Numbered from the stretch's first letter, positions 8,466 through 17,078 are shown. The stretch is 33,219 bases of DNA from Bacteroidales bacterium (GCA_017960605.1 JAGCYV010000007.1:1-33219), one strand, 5' to 3'. Numbers and translations: made by a program. The notes: generated by a model from the letters alone, not told the origin.

Positions 8466-8509
8466 TGACCTAGTATTGACCTAGTATTGACCTAGTAATG
8501 ACTATATAG
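8466..8509 (+). repeat. Tandem 11-bp repeat in intergenic region
   Basis: Three near-identical copies of TGACCTAGTAT at 8466-8476, 8477-8487 and 8488-8498 (last base differs), then a decayed copy to 8509. The array sits in the 229-nt gap between sugE and dpp11. The gap also carries an imperfect long-range inverted repeat: a CCCCTTTC...CCCC segment at 8415-8431 against GGGG...GAAAGGGG at 8526-8542. Confidence 0.85.
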
Positions 8510-8593
8510 AATCTATGGTGTCATAGGGGTGTGAGAAAGGGGTGAAAAGGGAGAGAGAAGGGAACCTAAGAGCCGGCATCTTTTTTTATTTAT

Positions 8594-8624
8594 TTTGCCA
8601 TGTCAATTATTCTTCGTATTTTTG
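8594..8624 (+). promoter_or_regulatory. Bacteroidota-type promoter of dpp11
   Basis: TTTG at 8594-8597 and TATTTTTG at 8617-8624 with a 19-nt spacer match the TTTG / TAnnTTTG consensus. The predicted transcription start, around 8631, is close to the ATG at 8644. Confidence 0.75.
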
Positions 8625-8643
8625 CATTTCAAATTATACCGTC

Positions 8644-10773
8644 ATGACGAAGAATAAGATACTGACTATTTTAGCCATTGTGCTGACGGCGATGCCTGTG
8701 GCAGTGCGCGCCGACGAGGGAATGTGGATACCGATGCTGCTGGGACGCAACGAGGCGGCCATGCAGAAAGCCGGCATGCACATCTCGGCACAGGACATCT
8801 ACGACATCAACAACGCCTCGCTGAAGGACGCCGTGTTGCTCTTCGGCGGCGGATGCACGGGCGAGTTTGTGAGCAACGAGGGCCTGGTGCTGACCAACCA
8901 TCACTGCGGCTACAGCTATATCATACGCCACTCGACGGTGGAGCACGACTACCTGACCAACGGCTTCTGGGCCATGAACCGCCAGGAGGAGATTCCCTGT
9001 CCGGGATTGACGGTTACACGCCTGGTGAGGATGGAGGACGTAACGGCGCTGGTGCTGGAAAGCGTGACCGACGACACCCCCGAGCAGGAGCGTGAGACCA
9101 TCATAGAGAACAACATACGCATCATCACCGAGGATGCCGTCAAGGGGACACACTACAAAGCCATCGTGAAGCCGTTCTATTATGGCAACCAATACTTTAT
9201 GTACATCAACGAGGTGTTCACCGACGTGCGTCTGGTGGGTGCTCCGCCAAGCAATATCGGCAAGTTCGGCGGCGACACGGACAACTGGATGTGGCCCCGC
9301 CACACGGGCGACTTTTCGATGTTCCGCGTCTATGTGAACAAAGACAACGAGCCTGCCGACTACAGCAAGGACAATGTGCCTTATGTCCCGATGAAGCATC
9401 TGGAAATCAGTCTTAAGGGCGTGGAAGAGGGCGACTTCACTTTCGTCTTCGGCTACCCCGGCACCACACGCCGCTATGTGACGCACGACCACGTGGATTT
9501 GGCTGCCAACCAGATGAATCCCATCTGCATCGCCCTGCGCGACATTCGTCTCGACCATTACAACGCCGCCATGCGCCAAAGCGTCGCCCAAAGGCTGAAA
9601 TACGCCTCGCGGGTGGCCAGCATCGCCAACGGCTGGAAGAAATGGCAGGGTGAGACGCTGGGCATCGAACGGCTGCACGGCGTGGAGCAGAAGATGGAGC
9701 AGGAAGCGGCGTTCCGCAAATGGGCCGAGGACAAACCACAGTATCGCGACGTGCTGGACGAGTTGGAGGTAAACTACAACCTGCTGCGCGAAGTGGAGCT
9801 GGAGCAGACCTACTTCAGCGAGGCCGTGCTGGCCAGCGACTTCATGCTGCGTGCCCGACAGCTGTGGCGCATCGCAGACAGGGACGACGAGACGCTGGCG
9901 GAGAAGATGCGGACGGCAAGTGAAAAATACTTCGAGGACTTCGACCTGCATTCGCCTGTCGATAAGGCCATCTTCACCGAGACCCTCGTCTATATGTGGA
10001 CCCACGGCTACGCCCAGTTCCTGAACAAGAAGCACAGCACCGCCGCCGAGGTGGAAAACCTGCTGAACAGCATCTATGACAAGTCGGTCCTGAACAATCC
10101 CCAAAAATTGGAGAAGCTGCTGTCGATGAAGCACGAGAAGATGGTGAAGGAAATCCTAAAGGACCCCGCCGTGGAACTCTATTCGCAGGCCTACCAGTAT
10201 TGCTACAGCCACGAGAAGAACTCCCAATATATCACCGCCTCCGACAACATCCAGCGCCTGATGCGCACCTATGTGAAAGGCATGATGGAACAGTATCCCG
10301 ACTCGAACTTCTTCCCCGACGCCAACCTGACGCTGCGCGTTGCCTATGGCCATGTGGAAGGCTTCAAGCCCAAGGACGCCACCTATTACACCGCCTACAG
10401 CACCATCGACGGCATCATGGAGAAGGAGAATCCCAACATCTATGACTACCGCGTCGAACCTCGCCTGAAAGAGCTCTGGCAGAAGAAAGACTATGGCCAG
10501 TATGCCAACAGCAAGGGTGAGTTGCCGGTGGCCTTCATCGCCACCAACCACACCACGGGTGGCAACTCGGGCAGCCCTGTACTCAATGCCGACGGCCAGC
10601 TGGTAGGCATCAACTTCGACCGCTGCTGGGAGGGTACAATGAGCGACCTGCTATTCGACCCCAACTACTGCCGCAACATCTCGCTCGACATCCGCTACTG
10701 CCTCTTCATCATCGACAAGTATGCTGGTGCACGCCATCTGGTGGATGAGATGACTTTGATTGATAAACGATAA
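8644..10773 (+). CDS. dpp11: S46 dipeptidyl peptidase, DPP11 type (Asp/Glu-specific)
   Basis: 709 aa. The ATG at 8644 is chosen because it lies 20 nt after the promoter and opens a signal peptide (MTKNKILTILAIVLTAMPVAVRA); the open frame further upstream lies before the promoter. The family motifs are complete: TNHHCGY with catalytic His86, the Asp region GGDTDNWMWPRHTGDF, and TGGNSGSP with catalytic Ser642. S46 enzymes release dipeptides from peptide N-termini in the periplasm. DPP7 and DPP11 are told apart by the residue 18 positions after the serine, Gly in DPP7 and Arg in DPP11 of Porphyromonas. Here it is Arg660 (INFDR), indicating acidic-residue specificity. This fits an amino-acid-fermenting life style. 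It is followed after 3 nt by a small lipoprotein gene. Confidence 0.93.
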   Translation: MTKNKILTILAIVLTAMPVAVRADEGMWIPMLLGRNEAAMQKAGMHISAQDIYDINNASLKDAVLLFGGGCTGEFVSNEGLVLTNHHCGYSYIIRHSTVEHDYLTNGFWAMNRQEEIPCPGLTVTRLVRMEDVTALVLESVTDDTPEQERETIIENNIRIITEDAVKGTHYKAIVKPFYYGNQYFMYINEVFTDVRLVGAPPSNIGKFGGDTDNWMWPRHTGDFSMFRVYVNKDNEPADYSKDNVPYVPMKHLEISLKGVEEGDFTFVFGYPGTTRRYVTHDHVDLAANQMNPICIALRDIRLDHYNAAMRQSVAQRLKYASRVASIANGWKKWQGETLGIERLHGVEQKMEQEAAFRKWAEDKPQYRDVLDELEVNYNLLREVELEQTYFSEAVLASDFMLRARQLWRIADRDDETLAEKMRTASEKYFEDFDLHSPVDKAIFTETLVYMWTHGYAQFLNKKHSTAAEVENLLNSIYDKSVLNNPQKLEKLLSMKHEKMVKEILKDPAVELYSQAYQYCYSHEKNSQYITASDNIQRLMRTYVKGMMEQYPDSNFFPDANLTLRVAYGHVEGFKPKDATYYTAYSTIDGIMEKENPNIYDYRVEPRLKELWQKKDYGQYANSKGELPVAFIATNHTTGGNSGSPVLNADGQLVGINFDRCWEGTMSDLLFDPNYCRNISLDIRYCLFIIDKYAGARHLVDEMTLIDKR

Positions 10774-10776
10774 AAC

Positions 10777-11007
10777 ATGAAGAATATGAGAAATCTGTTG
10801 AAAAAAAGCATGCCTGTTTTGCTGGGTCTCGCCGTGTTGGCCATGAGCGGAATGGCTGTTTCGTGCTCCAGTAGCAAGCAAGGCACCGAGCGCGGCAACG
10901 GCACCATGTATGAGCGCCACCAGTCGAACCGCGGCGTGAAGGTGAAATCGAACATCAAGGTGCAAGGAACCAACAAGGCCAACCGCCACACCACCCGTAG
11001 CTACTAA
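10777..11007 (+). CDS. Small basic lipoprotein of unknown function
   Basis: 76 aa. The N-terminus is basic (MKNMRNLLKK), with a hydrophobic core and a lipobox-like GMAVSC ending at Cys30. The mature tail of about 46 residues is hydrophilic and strongly basic (KVKSNIKVQGTNKANRHTTRSY), with no predicted fold. It sits 3 nt after dpp11 and 3 nt before manA, so it is surely cotranscribed. It resembles no family I can name. Confidence 0.75.
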   Translation: MKNMRNLLKKSMPVLLGLAVLAMSGMAVSCSSSKQGTERGNGTMYERHQSNRGVKVKSNIKVQGTNKANRHTTRSY

Positions 11008-11010
11008 TCC

Positions 11011-12147
11011 ATGGCATCAGCCCTCTACCCACTGAAATTCCTCCCGCTGTACAAGAACGTCATCTGGGGAGGCAACCGCTTGCGCGACTACGGCTTCAAC
11101 TACGACCCGCTGCCCAACTGCGGCGAGTTGTGGGCGCTGTCGAGCGTGAAAGACCACGAGAGCGTCATCAGCAACGGCTTCCTGGCCGACAATACCCTCA
11201 ACGAAGCCATCGAGATTTATATGGGTGATCTGGTGGGCGATAAGGTCTATAACCGCTACGGCACCGAATTCCCGCTGTTGGTGAAACTCATCGACGCTGC
11301 CCGTGACTTAAGCATCCAGGTACACCCCGACGACGAGTTGGCACAGCGGCGCGGTATGCCTTGGGGCAAGACCGAGATGTGGTATGTGATGCAGGCCGAC
11401 GAAGGGTCGAGGCTCATCAGCGGCTTCCGTCGCGACACCACTCCCGAGGAGTACAAGGCCGCCCTCGAGGCAGGCCATCTCACCGACTTGCTCCATGCCG
11501 AACAGCCCGAGGCAGGCGATGTCTATTTCATCCCCGCCGGACGTGTGCACGCCCTCGGTGCCGGCATCATGGTGGCCGAGATACAGCAGACCTCCGACTG
11601 CACCTACCGCATCTATGACTATGACCGTGTGGATAAAGACGGCAAGAAGCGCCAACTACATACCGCAGAAGCGATGGATGCCATTGACTTCAGCGGCATC
11701 CAAGGCCACGCCCATACCCATTACCACGCGCATATGAACGAGACCGTCACCCTTGCGGCCTGTCCTTATTTCAACACCCATCTTATTCCTTTCGATACTC
11801 CCATCCGCAAAAACCTCGAAGAGTTGGACACCTTCGTGCTCTATCTCTGCGTGGAAGGGCTGGCGGCGGTGAAGAGCATGGACACCATCGTGCCGATGCA
11901 CGTGGGCGAGTGCGTCCTCGTGCCTGCTGCGGCCGACTCGGTGGAGCTCTTCTGTGAAGGACCAGCCAAATTGCTGGAGGTCACCATCGACACCACCGAC
12001 TGGGACGACGCTCCCTCGATGGAGAATGACTGGGTGGCCCAGTTCATCGGCGGCTTACGAGATGAACATGAGCACTGCGGCTGTCACGACGACTGCGAGC
12101 ACGACCACCCCGATGACTGTGACTGCGGGCATCATCACCACGAATAA
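11011..12147 (+). CDS. manA: Mannose-6-phosphate isomerase, class I, with metal-binding-like tail
   Basis: 378 aa. Type I phosphomannose isomerase interconverts fructose-6-P and mannose-6-P in the cytoplasm. Signatures are the N-terminal YKNVIWGG, ELWALSS, the zinc site SIQVHPDDELA, KTEMWYVM and the second metal/active-site region FIPAGRVHALGAG followed by EIQQTSDCTYRIYDYDR. A C-terminal cupin half ends around residue 345. Residues 351-378 are an extra tail in which 25 of 28 residues are His (9), Cys (5) or Asp/Glu (11), ending CGHHHHE. That tail is not part of the enzyme family and may store or buffer zinc. The gene is the last of the dpp11 group. Confidence 0.93.
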   Translation: MASALYPLKFLPLYKNVIWGGNRLRDYGFNYDPLPNCGELWALSSVKDHESVISNGFLADNTLNEAIEIYMGDLVGDKVYNRYGTEFPLLVKLIDAARDLSIQVHPDDELAQRRGMPWGKTEMWYVMQADEGSRLISGFRRDTTPEEYKAALEAGHLTDLLHAEQPEAGDVYFIPAGRVHALGAGIMVAEIQQTSDCTYRIYDYDRVDKDGKKRQLHTAEAMDAIDFSGIQGHAHTHYHAHMNETVTLAACPYFNTHLIPFDTPIRKNLEELDTFVLYLCVEGLAAVKSMDTIVPMHVGECVLVPAAADSVELFCEGPAKLLEVTIDTTDWDDAPSMENDWVAQFIGGLRDEHEHCGCHDDCEHDHPDDCDCGHHHHE

Positions 12148-12151
12148 AAAA

Positions 12152-12186
12152 TAGAACGGCGGAACCTTGATGGTTCCGCCGTTCTA
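12152..12186. terminator. Strong 15-bp hairpin between convergent genes
   Basis: A perfect inverted repeat of 15 bp (12152-12166 and 12172-12186) with the loop TTGAT. An A-run on the plus strand just left of it (12146-12151) becomes a U-run after the hairpin on the minus strand. It therefore acts best as a terminator for the nitroreductase operon and may serve manA as well. Confidence 0.85.
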
Positions 12187-12200
12187 CTAATGAATCAAAA

Positions 12201-12836
12201 CTACCAGCGGTCGTAATGCACGCGGGCAGGGTCCCATTTGTCTTTGGGGGTGTTCTCGGTCGAGGGGTAGCCGATGGGTACGATGGCATAGGGCACCACC
12301 GATGCGGGCAGGCCGAGGGCTTCCTTCACCGGCTTCATGGTGTCGGGGAAGGGGTAGCAAGCCGTCCAGCAGGCACCCAGACCGTAGGCCTCTACAGCCA
12401 GCAGCAAGTTCTCCGTACAGGCACCCATGTCGTCACGCCAGATGGGGTCGTCCACGGTGACGGCAGGACCGTCGGGATTGTCTCTTGGGGGACGTGTGAC
12501 GGTGGTGTCGGCACAGATGACGACAACAGCGCCACTCTCCATGAACTTCTTCATATTGAAGTTGCCGGCGAAGATGGTCTCATACTGGCTTTTGTCGGTG
12601 AGTACCACGAAGCTCCACGGACGCACATCCATACCCGTAGGAGCCGACATAGCGGCCTTCAAGATGTTCTCCATCACCGCGGCGGGGATGGTATCACCGG
12701 TGTAGGAGCGGACGCTCTTGCGGTTGAGGATGTTCTGCATGACCACATCGGCGGGGTCGGTGGTGGCAGTCTCTTGCTTGTTGCAGCAGGCGGCCATGGT
12801 CAGTACGGCGGCCAGCATCAGGATGACTTTCTTCAT
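12201..12836 (-). CDS. Nitroreductase-family flavoprotein with lipoprotein signal
   Basis: 211 aa. The nitroreductase fold is clear: the FMN-phosphate-binding RKSVRSYTGD (about residues 39-48), SAPTGMDVRPWSFVVLTDK, and the second FMN contact region DDMGACTENLLLAVEAYGLGACW with the final VPYAIVPIGYP. Unusually, the N-terminus is a lipoprotein signal (MKKVILMLAAVLTMAACC, lipobox Cys17), so the enzyme should be anchored in the envelope, not cytosolic. Flavin and electron donor outside the cytoplasm are then open questions. It starts 1 nt after the namZ stop and is the last gene of the operon, closed by the hairpin at 12152-12186. Confidence 0.85.
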   Translation of the reverse strand: MKKVILMLAAVLTMAACCNKQETATTDPADVVMQNILNRKSVRSYTGDTIPAAVMENILKAAMSAPTGMDVRPWSFVVLTDKSQYETIFAGNFNMKKFMESGAVVVICADTTVTRPPRDNPDGPAVTVDDPIWRDDMGACTENLLLAVEAYGLGACWTACYPFPDTMKPVKEALGLPASVVPYAIVPIGYPSTENTPKDKWDPARVHYDRW

Positions 12837-12837
12837 A

Positions 12838-13980
12838 TTACTTATAAATTAAATATTTCTCTCGGATTCTCTTGAACTCGTCGAGGGCGGGCTGCCAGGT
12901 GGCGCGAATCTCCTCCTCGCTCATGCCGGACTCTATCTGACGGCGCAGGTCACCATTGCCGGACAGCTTCTCGAAGAAGTTGCTCTTCTGGAAGAACGGC
13001 TTGATTGCTTGATTGCTTGATTGCCTGATTGCTTGAGTACGGCGGTACATCTCCATCAGGTACTTAAGACTGAATGCTACAGGTGCCTCTTCTCGCCGCA
13101 AGTCGAGGATGTCGGTGCCATAGGTGACCCACTCAAAGGGGTAGTCGGTACCGCGTCCCACGCCGCAGTGGGTGCCCTCGAAGAGGCAGAGACTCGGGTA
13201 GAGGGCAATGGCGTGGGCGTTACGCAAGTTGGGTGACGGCGGCACGGGTAGTTCATATCCCACCGAGTCACGCTTGTAGCCCTGCATAGGAAATACCCCG
13301 AGGTTGCACTTGACGCCTCCCTTCAGCCATCCTTCACCGTTGATCATCTGGGCATACTCGCCTATCGTCATTCCATAAACGACAGGCACGGGGTGCATGC
13401 CAACGAAGGAACGGTAGTGCGCTGTATCGAGCACGGGACCATCAACGTAGTGGCCGTTGGGGTTGGGACGGTCGAGGACTGCGAGCGGTATGCCAGCCTC
13501 TGCACAGGCCTCCATCACATAGTGCAGCGTGCTGATATAGGTATAGAAGCGACAACCCACATCCTGCAAATCGAAGAGGACATAATCCACATCCTCAAGC
13601 TGCTCTTGTGTAGGTTTCTTGTTCTTACCATAGAGCGAGATGATGGGAATGCCTGTCTTGGGGTCGATACCGTTATCGACATGGGCACCTGCCGCCGCGG
13701 TGCCGCGGAAGCCGTGCTCGGGGCAGAATATCTTCCTTATATCAGCACCCAACGCCAACAGGGTATCCACAAGGTGGGTGTTTCCGACTATAGAGGTTTG
13801 GTTAGCTACCACCGCAAAGCGAGGAAGACCCCCCAGAGCATATTCATTGTCAAGGAATTCTTCGGCGCCCGTCCGCAGAGTCACCTCTTGTGACGGAGCC
13901 ATTGTCTGCGCATGGCAGGAGACAAGCAGCTGCGACAATATCGCAACAAGCAGAACCACCCTATGCGCCACCCGTTTCAA
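12838..13980 (-). CDS. namZ: Exo-beta-N-acetylmuramidase NamZ family (DUF1343) lipoprotein
   Basis: 380 aa with a TTG start at 13980-13978 that overlaps the dut stop (TTGA). The longer open frame upstream runs through dut in the wrong frame. The TTG choice gives a proper lipoprotein signal, [25 protein letters not shown]1343 hallmarks follow: [62 protein letters not shown], and [24 protein letters not shown]. NamZ-type enzymes remove terminal N-acetylmuramic acid from peptidoglycan fragments (glycoside hydrolase family GH171). With the M23 peptidase at the head of the same operon, a cell-wall turnover role is likely. A short tandem DNA repeat (13001-13040) encodes a Gln/Ile/Ser-rich insert late in the protein. 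Confidence 0.87.
   Translation of the reverse strand: MKRVAHRVVLLVAILSQLLVSCHAQTMAPSQEVTLRTGAEEFLDNEYALGGLPRFAVVANQTSIVGNTHLVDTLLALGADIRKIFCPEHGFRGTAAAGAHVDNGIDPKTGIPIISLYGKNKKPTQEQLEDVDYVLFDLQDVGCRFYTYISTLHYVMEACAEAGIPLAVLDRPNPNGHYVDGPVLDTAHYRSFVGMHPVPVVYGMTIGEYAQMINGEGWLKGGVKCNLGVFPMQGYKRDSVGYELPVPPSPNLRNAHAIALYPSLCLFEGTHCGVGRGTDYPFEWVTYGTDILDLRREEAPVAFSLKYLMEMYRRTQAIRQSSNQAIKPFFQKSNFFEKLSGNGDLRRQIESGMSEEEIRATWQPALDEFKRIREKYLIYK
13001..13040 (-). repeat. 8-bp tandem repeat inside namZ coding sequence
   Basis: On the plus strand TTGATTGC occurs three times (13001-13024), then CTGATTGC and a decayed TTGAGTAC. The period of 8 is not a multiple of 3, so copies are read in different frames on the minus strand, giving [14 protein letters not shown] change of one copy would shift the namZ frame about 55 codons before its stop. 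Confidence 0.85.
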
Positions 13981-14414
13981 CTCTTCCCCGTATGTCCGAA
14001 GCCGCCGGCGCCGCGCTCGGTGTCGGTGAGTTCCTCTACCTGGACGACCTCGGCCTGCTCGCACTTGGCTATCACCATCTGGGCGATGCGCTCGCCGTCG
14101 CCTATGACGAAGTCCTCCTGCGAGAGATTGATAAGTATTACGCATATCTCGCCGCGATAGTCGGCATCGATGGTACCAGGGCTGTTGAGGACGGTGATGC
14201 CCTTCTTCAGCGCCAATCCGCTTCGGGGACGCACCTGCGCCTCGTAGCCCTCGGGCAACTCCATGAAGAGGCCTGTCTTCACCAGGCCGCGCTGCATGGG
14301 CTTCAAGGTCACAGGTCCTTCGGGCAGGTAGGCCCGCAGGTCCATGCCCGCCGACTGCGCAGTCTCGTACTTCGGCAGCGGATGATGGCTGGTATTCTTT
14401 ATCTTGATTTTCAT
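13977..14414 (-). CDS. dut: Deoxyuridine 5'-triphosphate nucleotidohydrolase
   Basis: 145 aa, the size of trimeric dUTPases. All five motifs are present: AGMDLRA (motif 1), [12 protein letters not shown] (motif 2), [11 protein letters not shown] (motif 3, with the catalytic Asp), GERIAQMVI (motif 4) and [12 protein letters not shown] (motif 5, C-terminal lid). The enzyme converts dUTP to dUMP and keeps uracil out of DNA. It starts inside the clpP stop (4-nt overlap) and its own stop overlaps the TTG start of namZ. Confidence 0.95.
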   Translation of the reverse strand: MKIKIKNTSHHPLPKYETAQSAGMDLRAYLPEGPVTLKPMQRGLVKTGLFMELPEGYEAQVRPRSGLALKKGITVLNSPGTIDADYRGEICVILINLSQEDFVIGDGERIAQMVIAKCEQAEVVQVEELTDTERGAGGFGHTGKS

Positions 14415-15076
14415 TTCTTAGTCAGCACTTCGTCAATCATGCCGTACTTCAGCGCCTCGTCGGCGGTGAACCAGTGGTCGCGGTCGCTGTCTTTCTCCAC
14501 CTGCTCGAAGGGCTGACCGCTGTGGAGGGCGATAATCTCGTAGAGTTCCTTCTTGAGTTTCAGTATCTCGCGCACGGTAATCTCCATGTCGGTGGCCTGT
14601 CCGTCGGCGCCGCCCATGGGCTGGTGAATCATCACGCGGGCATGCGGCAGAGCGCAGCGGCGGCCTTTCTCGCCGGCGCAGAGCAGTACGCTGGCCATCG
14701 AGGCGGCGAGGCCGGTGCAGATGGTGCTCACCTTGGGCTGGATATACTGCATGGTGTCATAGATACCGAGGCCGGCATAGACAGATCCTCCCGGCGAGTT
14801 GATATAGATGCAGATGTCCTTGGTGGGGTCGTCGTTCTCCAGAAAGAGCAGCTGTGCCTGGATGACATTGGCCGTATAGTCGTCGATGGCGGTGCCGAGG
14901 AAGATAATGCGATCCATCATCAGGCGGCTGAAGACATCCATTTGGGCCACGTTGAGCTGACGCTCCTCCACGATATAGGGGGTAAGGGAATTATTAATGG
15001 CCGACGTGTATTTGGCCATCGTCGTGCTGCTGATGCCACGGTGCTTGGTGGCATATTTCTCGAATTCTGTCATCAT
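14411..15076 (-). CDS. clpP: ATP-dependent Clp protease proteolytic subunit
   Basis: 221 aa. The serine peptidase triad is visible: Ser126 in LAASMAS, His151 in VMIHQP and Asp200 in DSDRDHWF. The oxyanion strand [19 protein letters not shown] is canonical. ClpP forms a 14-mer chamber that works with ClpX or ClpA/C. Two ATG codons are adjacent at the start, so either could be used. In Bacteroidales clpP usually lies between tig and clpX; here it is between trmD and dut with neither partner in the window, so it may be a relocated or second copy. The 30-nt gap to trmD carries a short 8-bp tandem repeat. Confidence 0.95.
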   Translation of the reverse strand: MMTEFEKYATKHRGISSTTMAKYTSAINNSLTPYIVEERQLNVAQMDVFSRLMMDRIIFLGTAIDDYTANVIQAQLLFLENDDPTKDICIYINSPGGSVYAGLGIYDTMQYIQPKVSTICTGLAASMASVLLCAGEKGRRCALPHARVMIHQPMGGADGQATDMEITVREILKLKKELYEIIALHSGQPFEQVEKDSDRDHWFTADEALKYGMIDEVLTKK

Positions 15077-15080
15077 GGTT

Positions 15081-15104
15081 GTTGATACGTTGATATGTTG
15101 ATAT
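15081..15104. repeat. 8-bp tandem repeat in the trmD-clpP gap
   Basis: GTTGATAC, GTTGATAT, GTTGATAT at 15081-15104, running into a decayed copy to 15112. It lies directly upstream of the clpP start on the minus strand, that is in its translation-initiation region. Confidence 0.75.
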
Positions 15105-15106
15105 GT

Positions 15107-15784
15107 TTACTTCTTTAGCAGGTCGGGGCGGCGCTCTTTGGTGCGAGCGATGGCCTGTTCCATGCGCCATTGTTCTATCTTGGCGTGGTTGCCGCTGAGC
15201 AGCACCTCGGGCACCTTCCATCCGCGGAACTCGGGCGGGCGGGTGTATTCGGGCGGAGCCACGAGGCCGTCCTGGAAGGAGTCGCCCAGGGCCGACTGCT
15301 CGTCGCCTATCACCCCCGGCACCAGCCGTATCACCGCGTCGCAGATGACCGCCGTAGCCAGTTCACCGCCGGTCAGCACGTAGTCGCCGATGCTTATCTC
15401 CTTGGTGATGAAATGCTCTCTCACACGCTCATCGACTCCCTTGTAGTGGCCACATAAGACCATCAAATTCTGTGCCAACGACAGTTGGTTGGCCATCGGC
15501 TGGCTGAACATCTCGCCGTCGGGGGCGGTATAGATGATGTCGTCGTAGGTACGTTCTTTCTGGAGGCCTTCTATGCAGTTGGCCAAGGGTTCCACGCCCA
15601 TCACCATGCCGGCGGCGCCGCCATATGGATAGTCATCCACCGAGCCGTACTTGGTCAAGGAATAGTCGTGCAAGTCATGGAACACCACCTCCACCAGGCC
15701 CTTCTTCTGGGCCCGCTTGAGGATGCTCTCCTCGAAGAACATGGTCATCATGTTCGGGAACAGGGTCAGGATGTCGATTCTCAT
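15107..15784 (-). CDS. trmD: tRNA (guanine-N1)-methyltransferase
   Basis: 225 aa, starting [12 protein letters not shown]. The open frame upstream of 15784 is only LysM-gene sequence out of frame. SPOUT-family knot motifs are visible: [12 protein letters not shown] and [15 protein letters not shown], with [13 protein letters not shown] in the N-terminal half. TrmD methylates G37 of tRNAs to prevent frameshifting. It is normally found near rimM/rplS; here it overlaps the stop of the M23/LysM gene (ATGA) and precedes clpP, so it is part of a mixed housekeeping operon. Confidence 0.95.
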   Translation of the reverse strand: MRIDILTLFPNMMTMFFEESILKRAQKKGLVEVVFHDLHDYSLTKYGSVDDYPYGGAAGMVMGVEPLANCIEGLQKERTYDDIIYTAPDGEMFSQPMANQLSLAQNLMVLCGHYKGVDERVREHFITKEISIGDYVLTGGELATAVICDAVIRLVPGVIGDEQSALGDSFQDGLVAPPEYTRPPEFRGWKVPEVLLSGNHAKIEQWRMEQAIARTKERRPDLLKK

Positions 15785-16974
15785 TTCAGTTTCAGTTTCT
15801 GTCCCACACGGAGGGTGCTTTTCTCGCTGATGCCGTTGAGCTGGCAGATCCGTTTGACCGACGTGCCGTTGCGTTTGGCTATCTTGCCGAGGGTGTCGCC
15901 GCTGCGCACGGTATAGACCGCGGCACCCGAGACGGACCCACCTCCTTTGACCGTAGCCGGAGGGGTGGCGGTGGCACTGCCGGTCACCTTCAGCCGGTCG
16001 CCCGGATGGATGACCTTGCTCTGGCTGATGCCGTTGAGCTGGCACAGGCGCTTGAGCGAGATGCCGTTGCGGCGGGCTATCTTCTCCAGCGTGTCGCCGC
16101 TGCGCACACGGTACCAGCCGCCCGTGGCCTTGCCGGTACCCACGCTGCCACCCCCCTTGCCTTTCTTGCGGAACGACGACGAAGTCAGCTCCAGCCGTTG
16201 GTTAATCAGGTCGTGGATCTCGCAATCCATCACGTCCTCGGGGTTCATGGCGTTGCCCATGTAGCGTATCTCGAAATGCAAATGGCTGCCGAAACTGCGG
16301 CCGGTATTGCCGCAGAGGCCTATCAGGTCGCCGCTCTTCACCTGGTCGCCGGCCGACACCAGCCGCTTCGACATGTGGGCATAGTAGGTCTCCAGCCCGT
16401 TGGCATGATGTATGATGACCAGATTTCCATAGCTCTTGTTGCGCTTGGAGATACGGACCACTCCGTCAAAGGCGGCATAGATGGGTTCACCCGTGGGCTG
16501 GGCCAGATCGAGACCGTAATGGAAACGACGGCGGCGGGGGCCGAAATGGCTGGACGGCCGTGCCGACACCGGCGTGGGCCAGGAGAACTTGGGAAGATTC
16601 ACCACGATGGGGTCCGTAATACTCGACACATCGAGTTTCGGCAGGTGGATGGCGGCGGTGTCGAAGCCCTCCCACAAGATCTCGTCCTCACTCTCGGCAC
16701 CCTCGTCGTTGAGCGAGAAGGTCTGCTCCGACTCGTCCTCTTCCTCGTCCTCCCCTTCGTCCATCAGGAAAGGCACCTGGTACATATAGCTCTCGGTCTC
16801 TTTTTCCTGCTGCTGATCGACCACCACTCCTTTGTACTCTTCGTCCTCGTAGATGACATCCAGTTTGCCGAGCTTGATTTCCGACTTCTTCTGCGGGTCG
16901 TCGGTCTGTGCCGACATCGTCATCGGCCAAGCCAACAGCCCCAAAAACATGACTATAGGTCCTATATATCTCAT
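15781..16974 (-). CDS. M23 peptidoglycan endopeptidase with two LysM domains
   Basis: 397 aa. The start at 16974 is set by the signal peptide [23 protein letters not shown] and by the promoter just upstream. Residues 41-105 are a very acidic linker. The M23 (lysostaphin-type) domain spans about 140-250, with zinc ligands His152 and Asp156 (FHYGLDLA) and His233 of SHLHFEIR; His200 and His231 are probably catalytic. Two LysM peptidoglycan-binding repeats lie at about 287-331 and 353-397, each starting Y.VRSGDTL. All metal ligands are present, so it should be an active DD- or stem-peptide endopeptidase, not an EnvC/NlpD-like activator. First gene of the trmD-clpP-dut-namZ-nitroreductase operon. 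Confidence 0.92.
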   Translation of the reverse strand: MRYIGPIVMFLGLLAWPMTMSAQTDDPQKKSEIKLGKLDVIYEDEEYKGVVVDQQQEKETESYMYQVPFLMDEGEDEEEDESEQTFSLNDEGAESEDEILWEGFDTAAIHLPKLDVSSITDPIVVNLPKFSWPTPVSARPSSHFGPRRRRFHYGLDLAQPTGEPIYAAFDGVVRISKRNKSYGNLVIIHHANGLETYYAHMSKRLVSAGDQVKSGDLIGLCGNTGRSFGSHLHFEIRYMGNAMNPEDVMDCEIHDLINQRLELTSSSFRKKGKGGGSVGTGKATGGWYRVRSGDTLEKIARRNGISLKRLCQLNGISQSKVIHPGDRLKVTGSATATPPATVKGGGSVSGAAVYTVRSGDTLGKIAKRNGTSVKRICQLNGISEKSTLRVGQKLKLK

Positions 16975-17009
16975 TTCTGTATTTTCGACGTTTGAAATAA
17001 AATGCGTTG

Positions 17010-17040
17010 CAAAAATACGAATAATCTGCCACATGGCAAA
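17010..17040 (-). promoter_or_regulatory. Promoter of the M23-trmD-clpP-dut-namZ operon
   Basis: On the minus strand the -33 box TTTG (17040-17037) and the -7 box TATTTTTG (17017-17010) are separated by 19 nt, the same spacing as at dpp11. The predicted start near 17003 is about 30 nt before the ATG. Confidence 0.78.
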
Positions 17041-17057
17041 ATTAAATTCTGTTAAAT

Positions 17058-17071
17058 GCCCTTTGAAGGGC
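17058..17071 (-). terminator. Weak hairpin after the ABC ATPase gene
   Basis: The short palindrome GCCCTTTGAAGGGC just downstream of the ATPase stop forms a 5-6 bp stem. It is followed on the minus strand by an AU-rich but not T-only stretch. It may end the eno operon, but it is weak. Confidence 0.35.
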
Positions 17072-17078
17072 CGAGTGC

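Noticed and set aside
8671-10134. 487-codon minus-strand open frame opposite dpp11
   Set aside because: Shadow of dpp11; the plus-strand product has full S46 motifs, while the minus frame has none.
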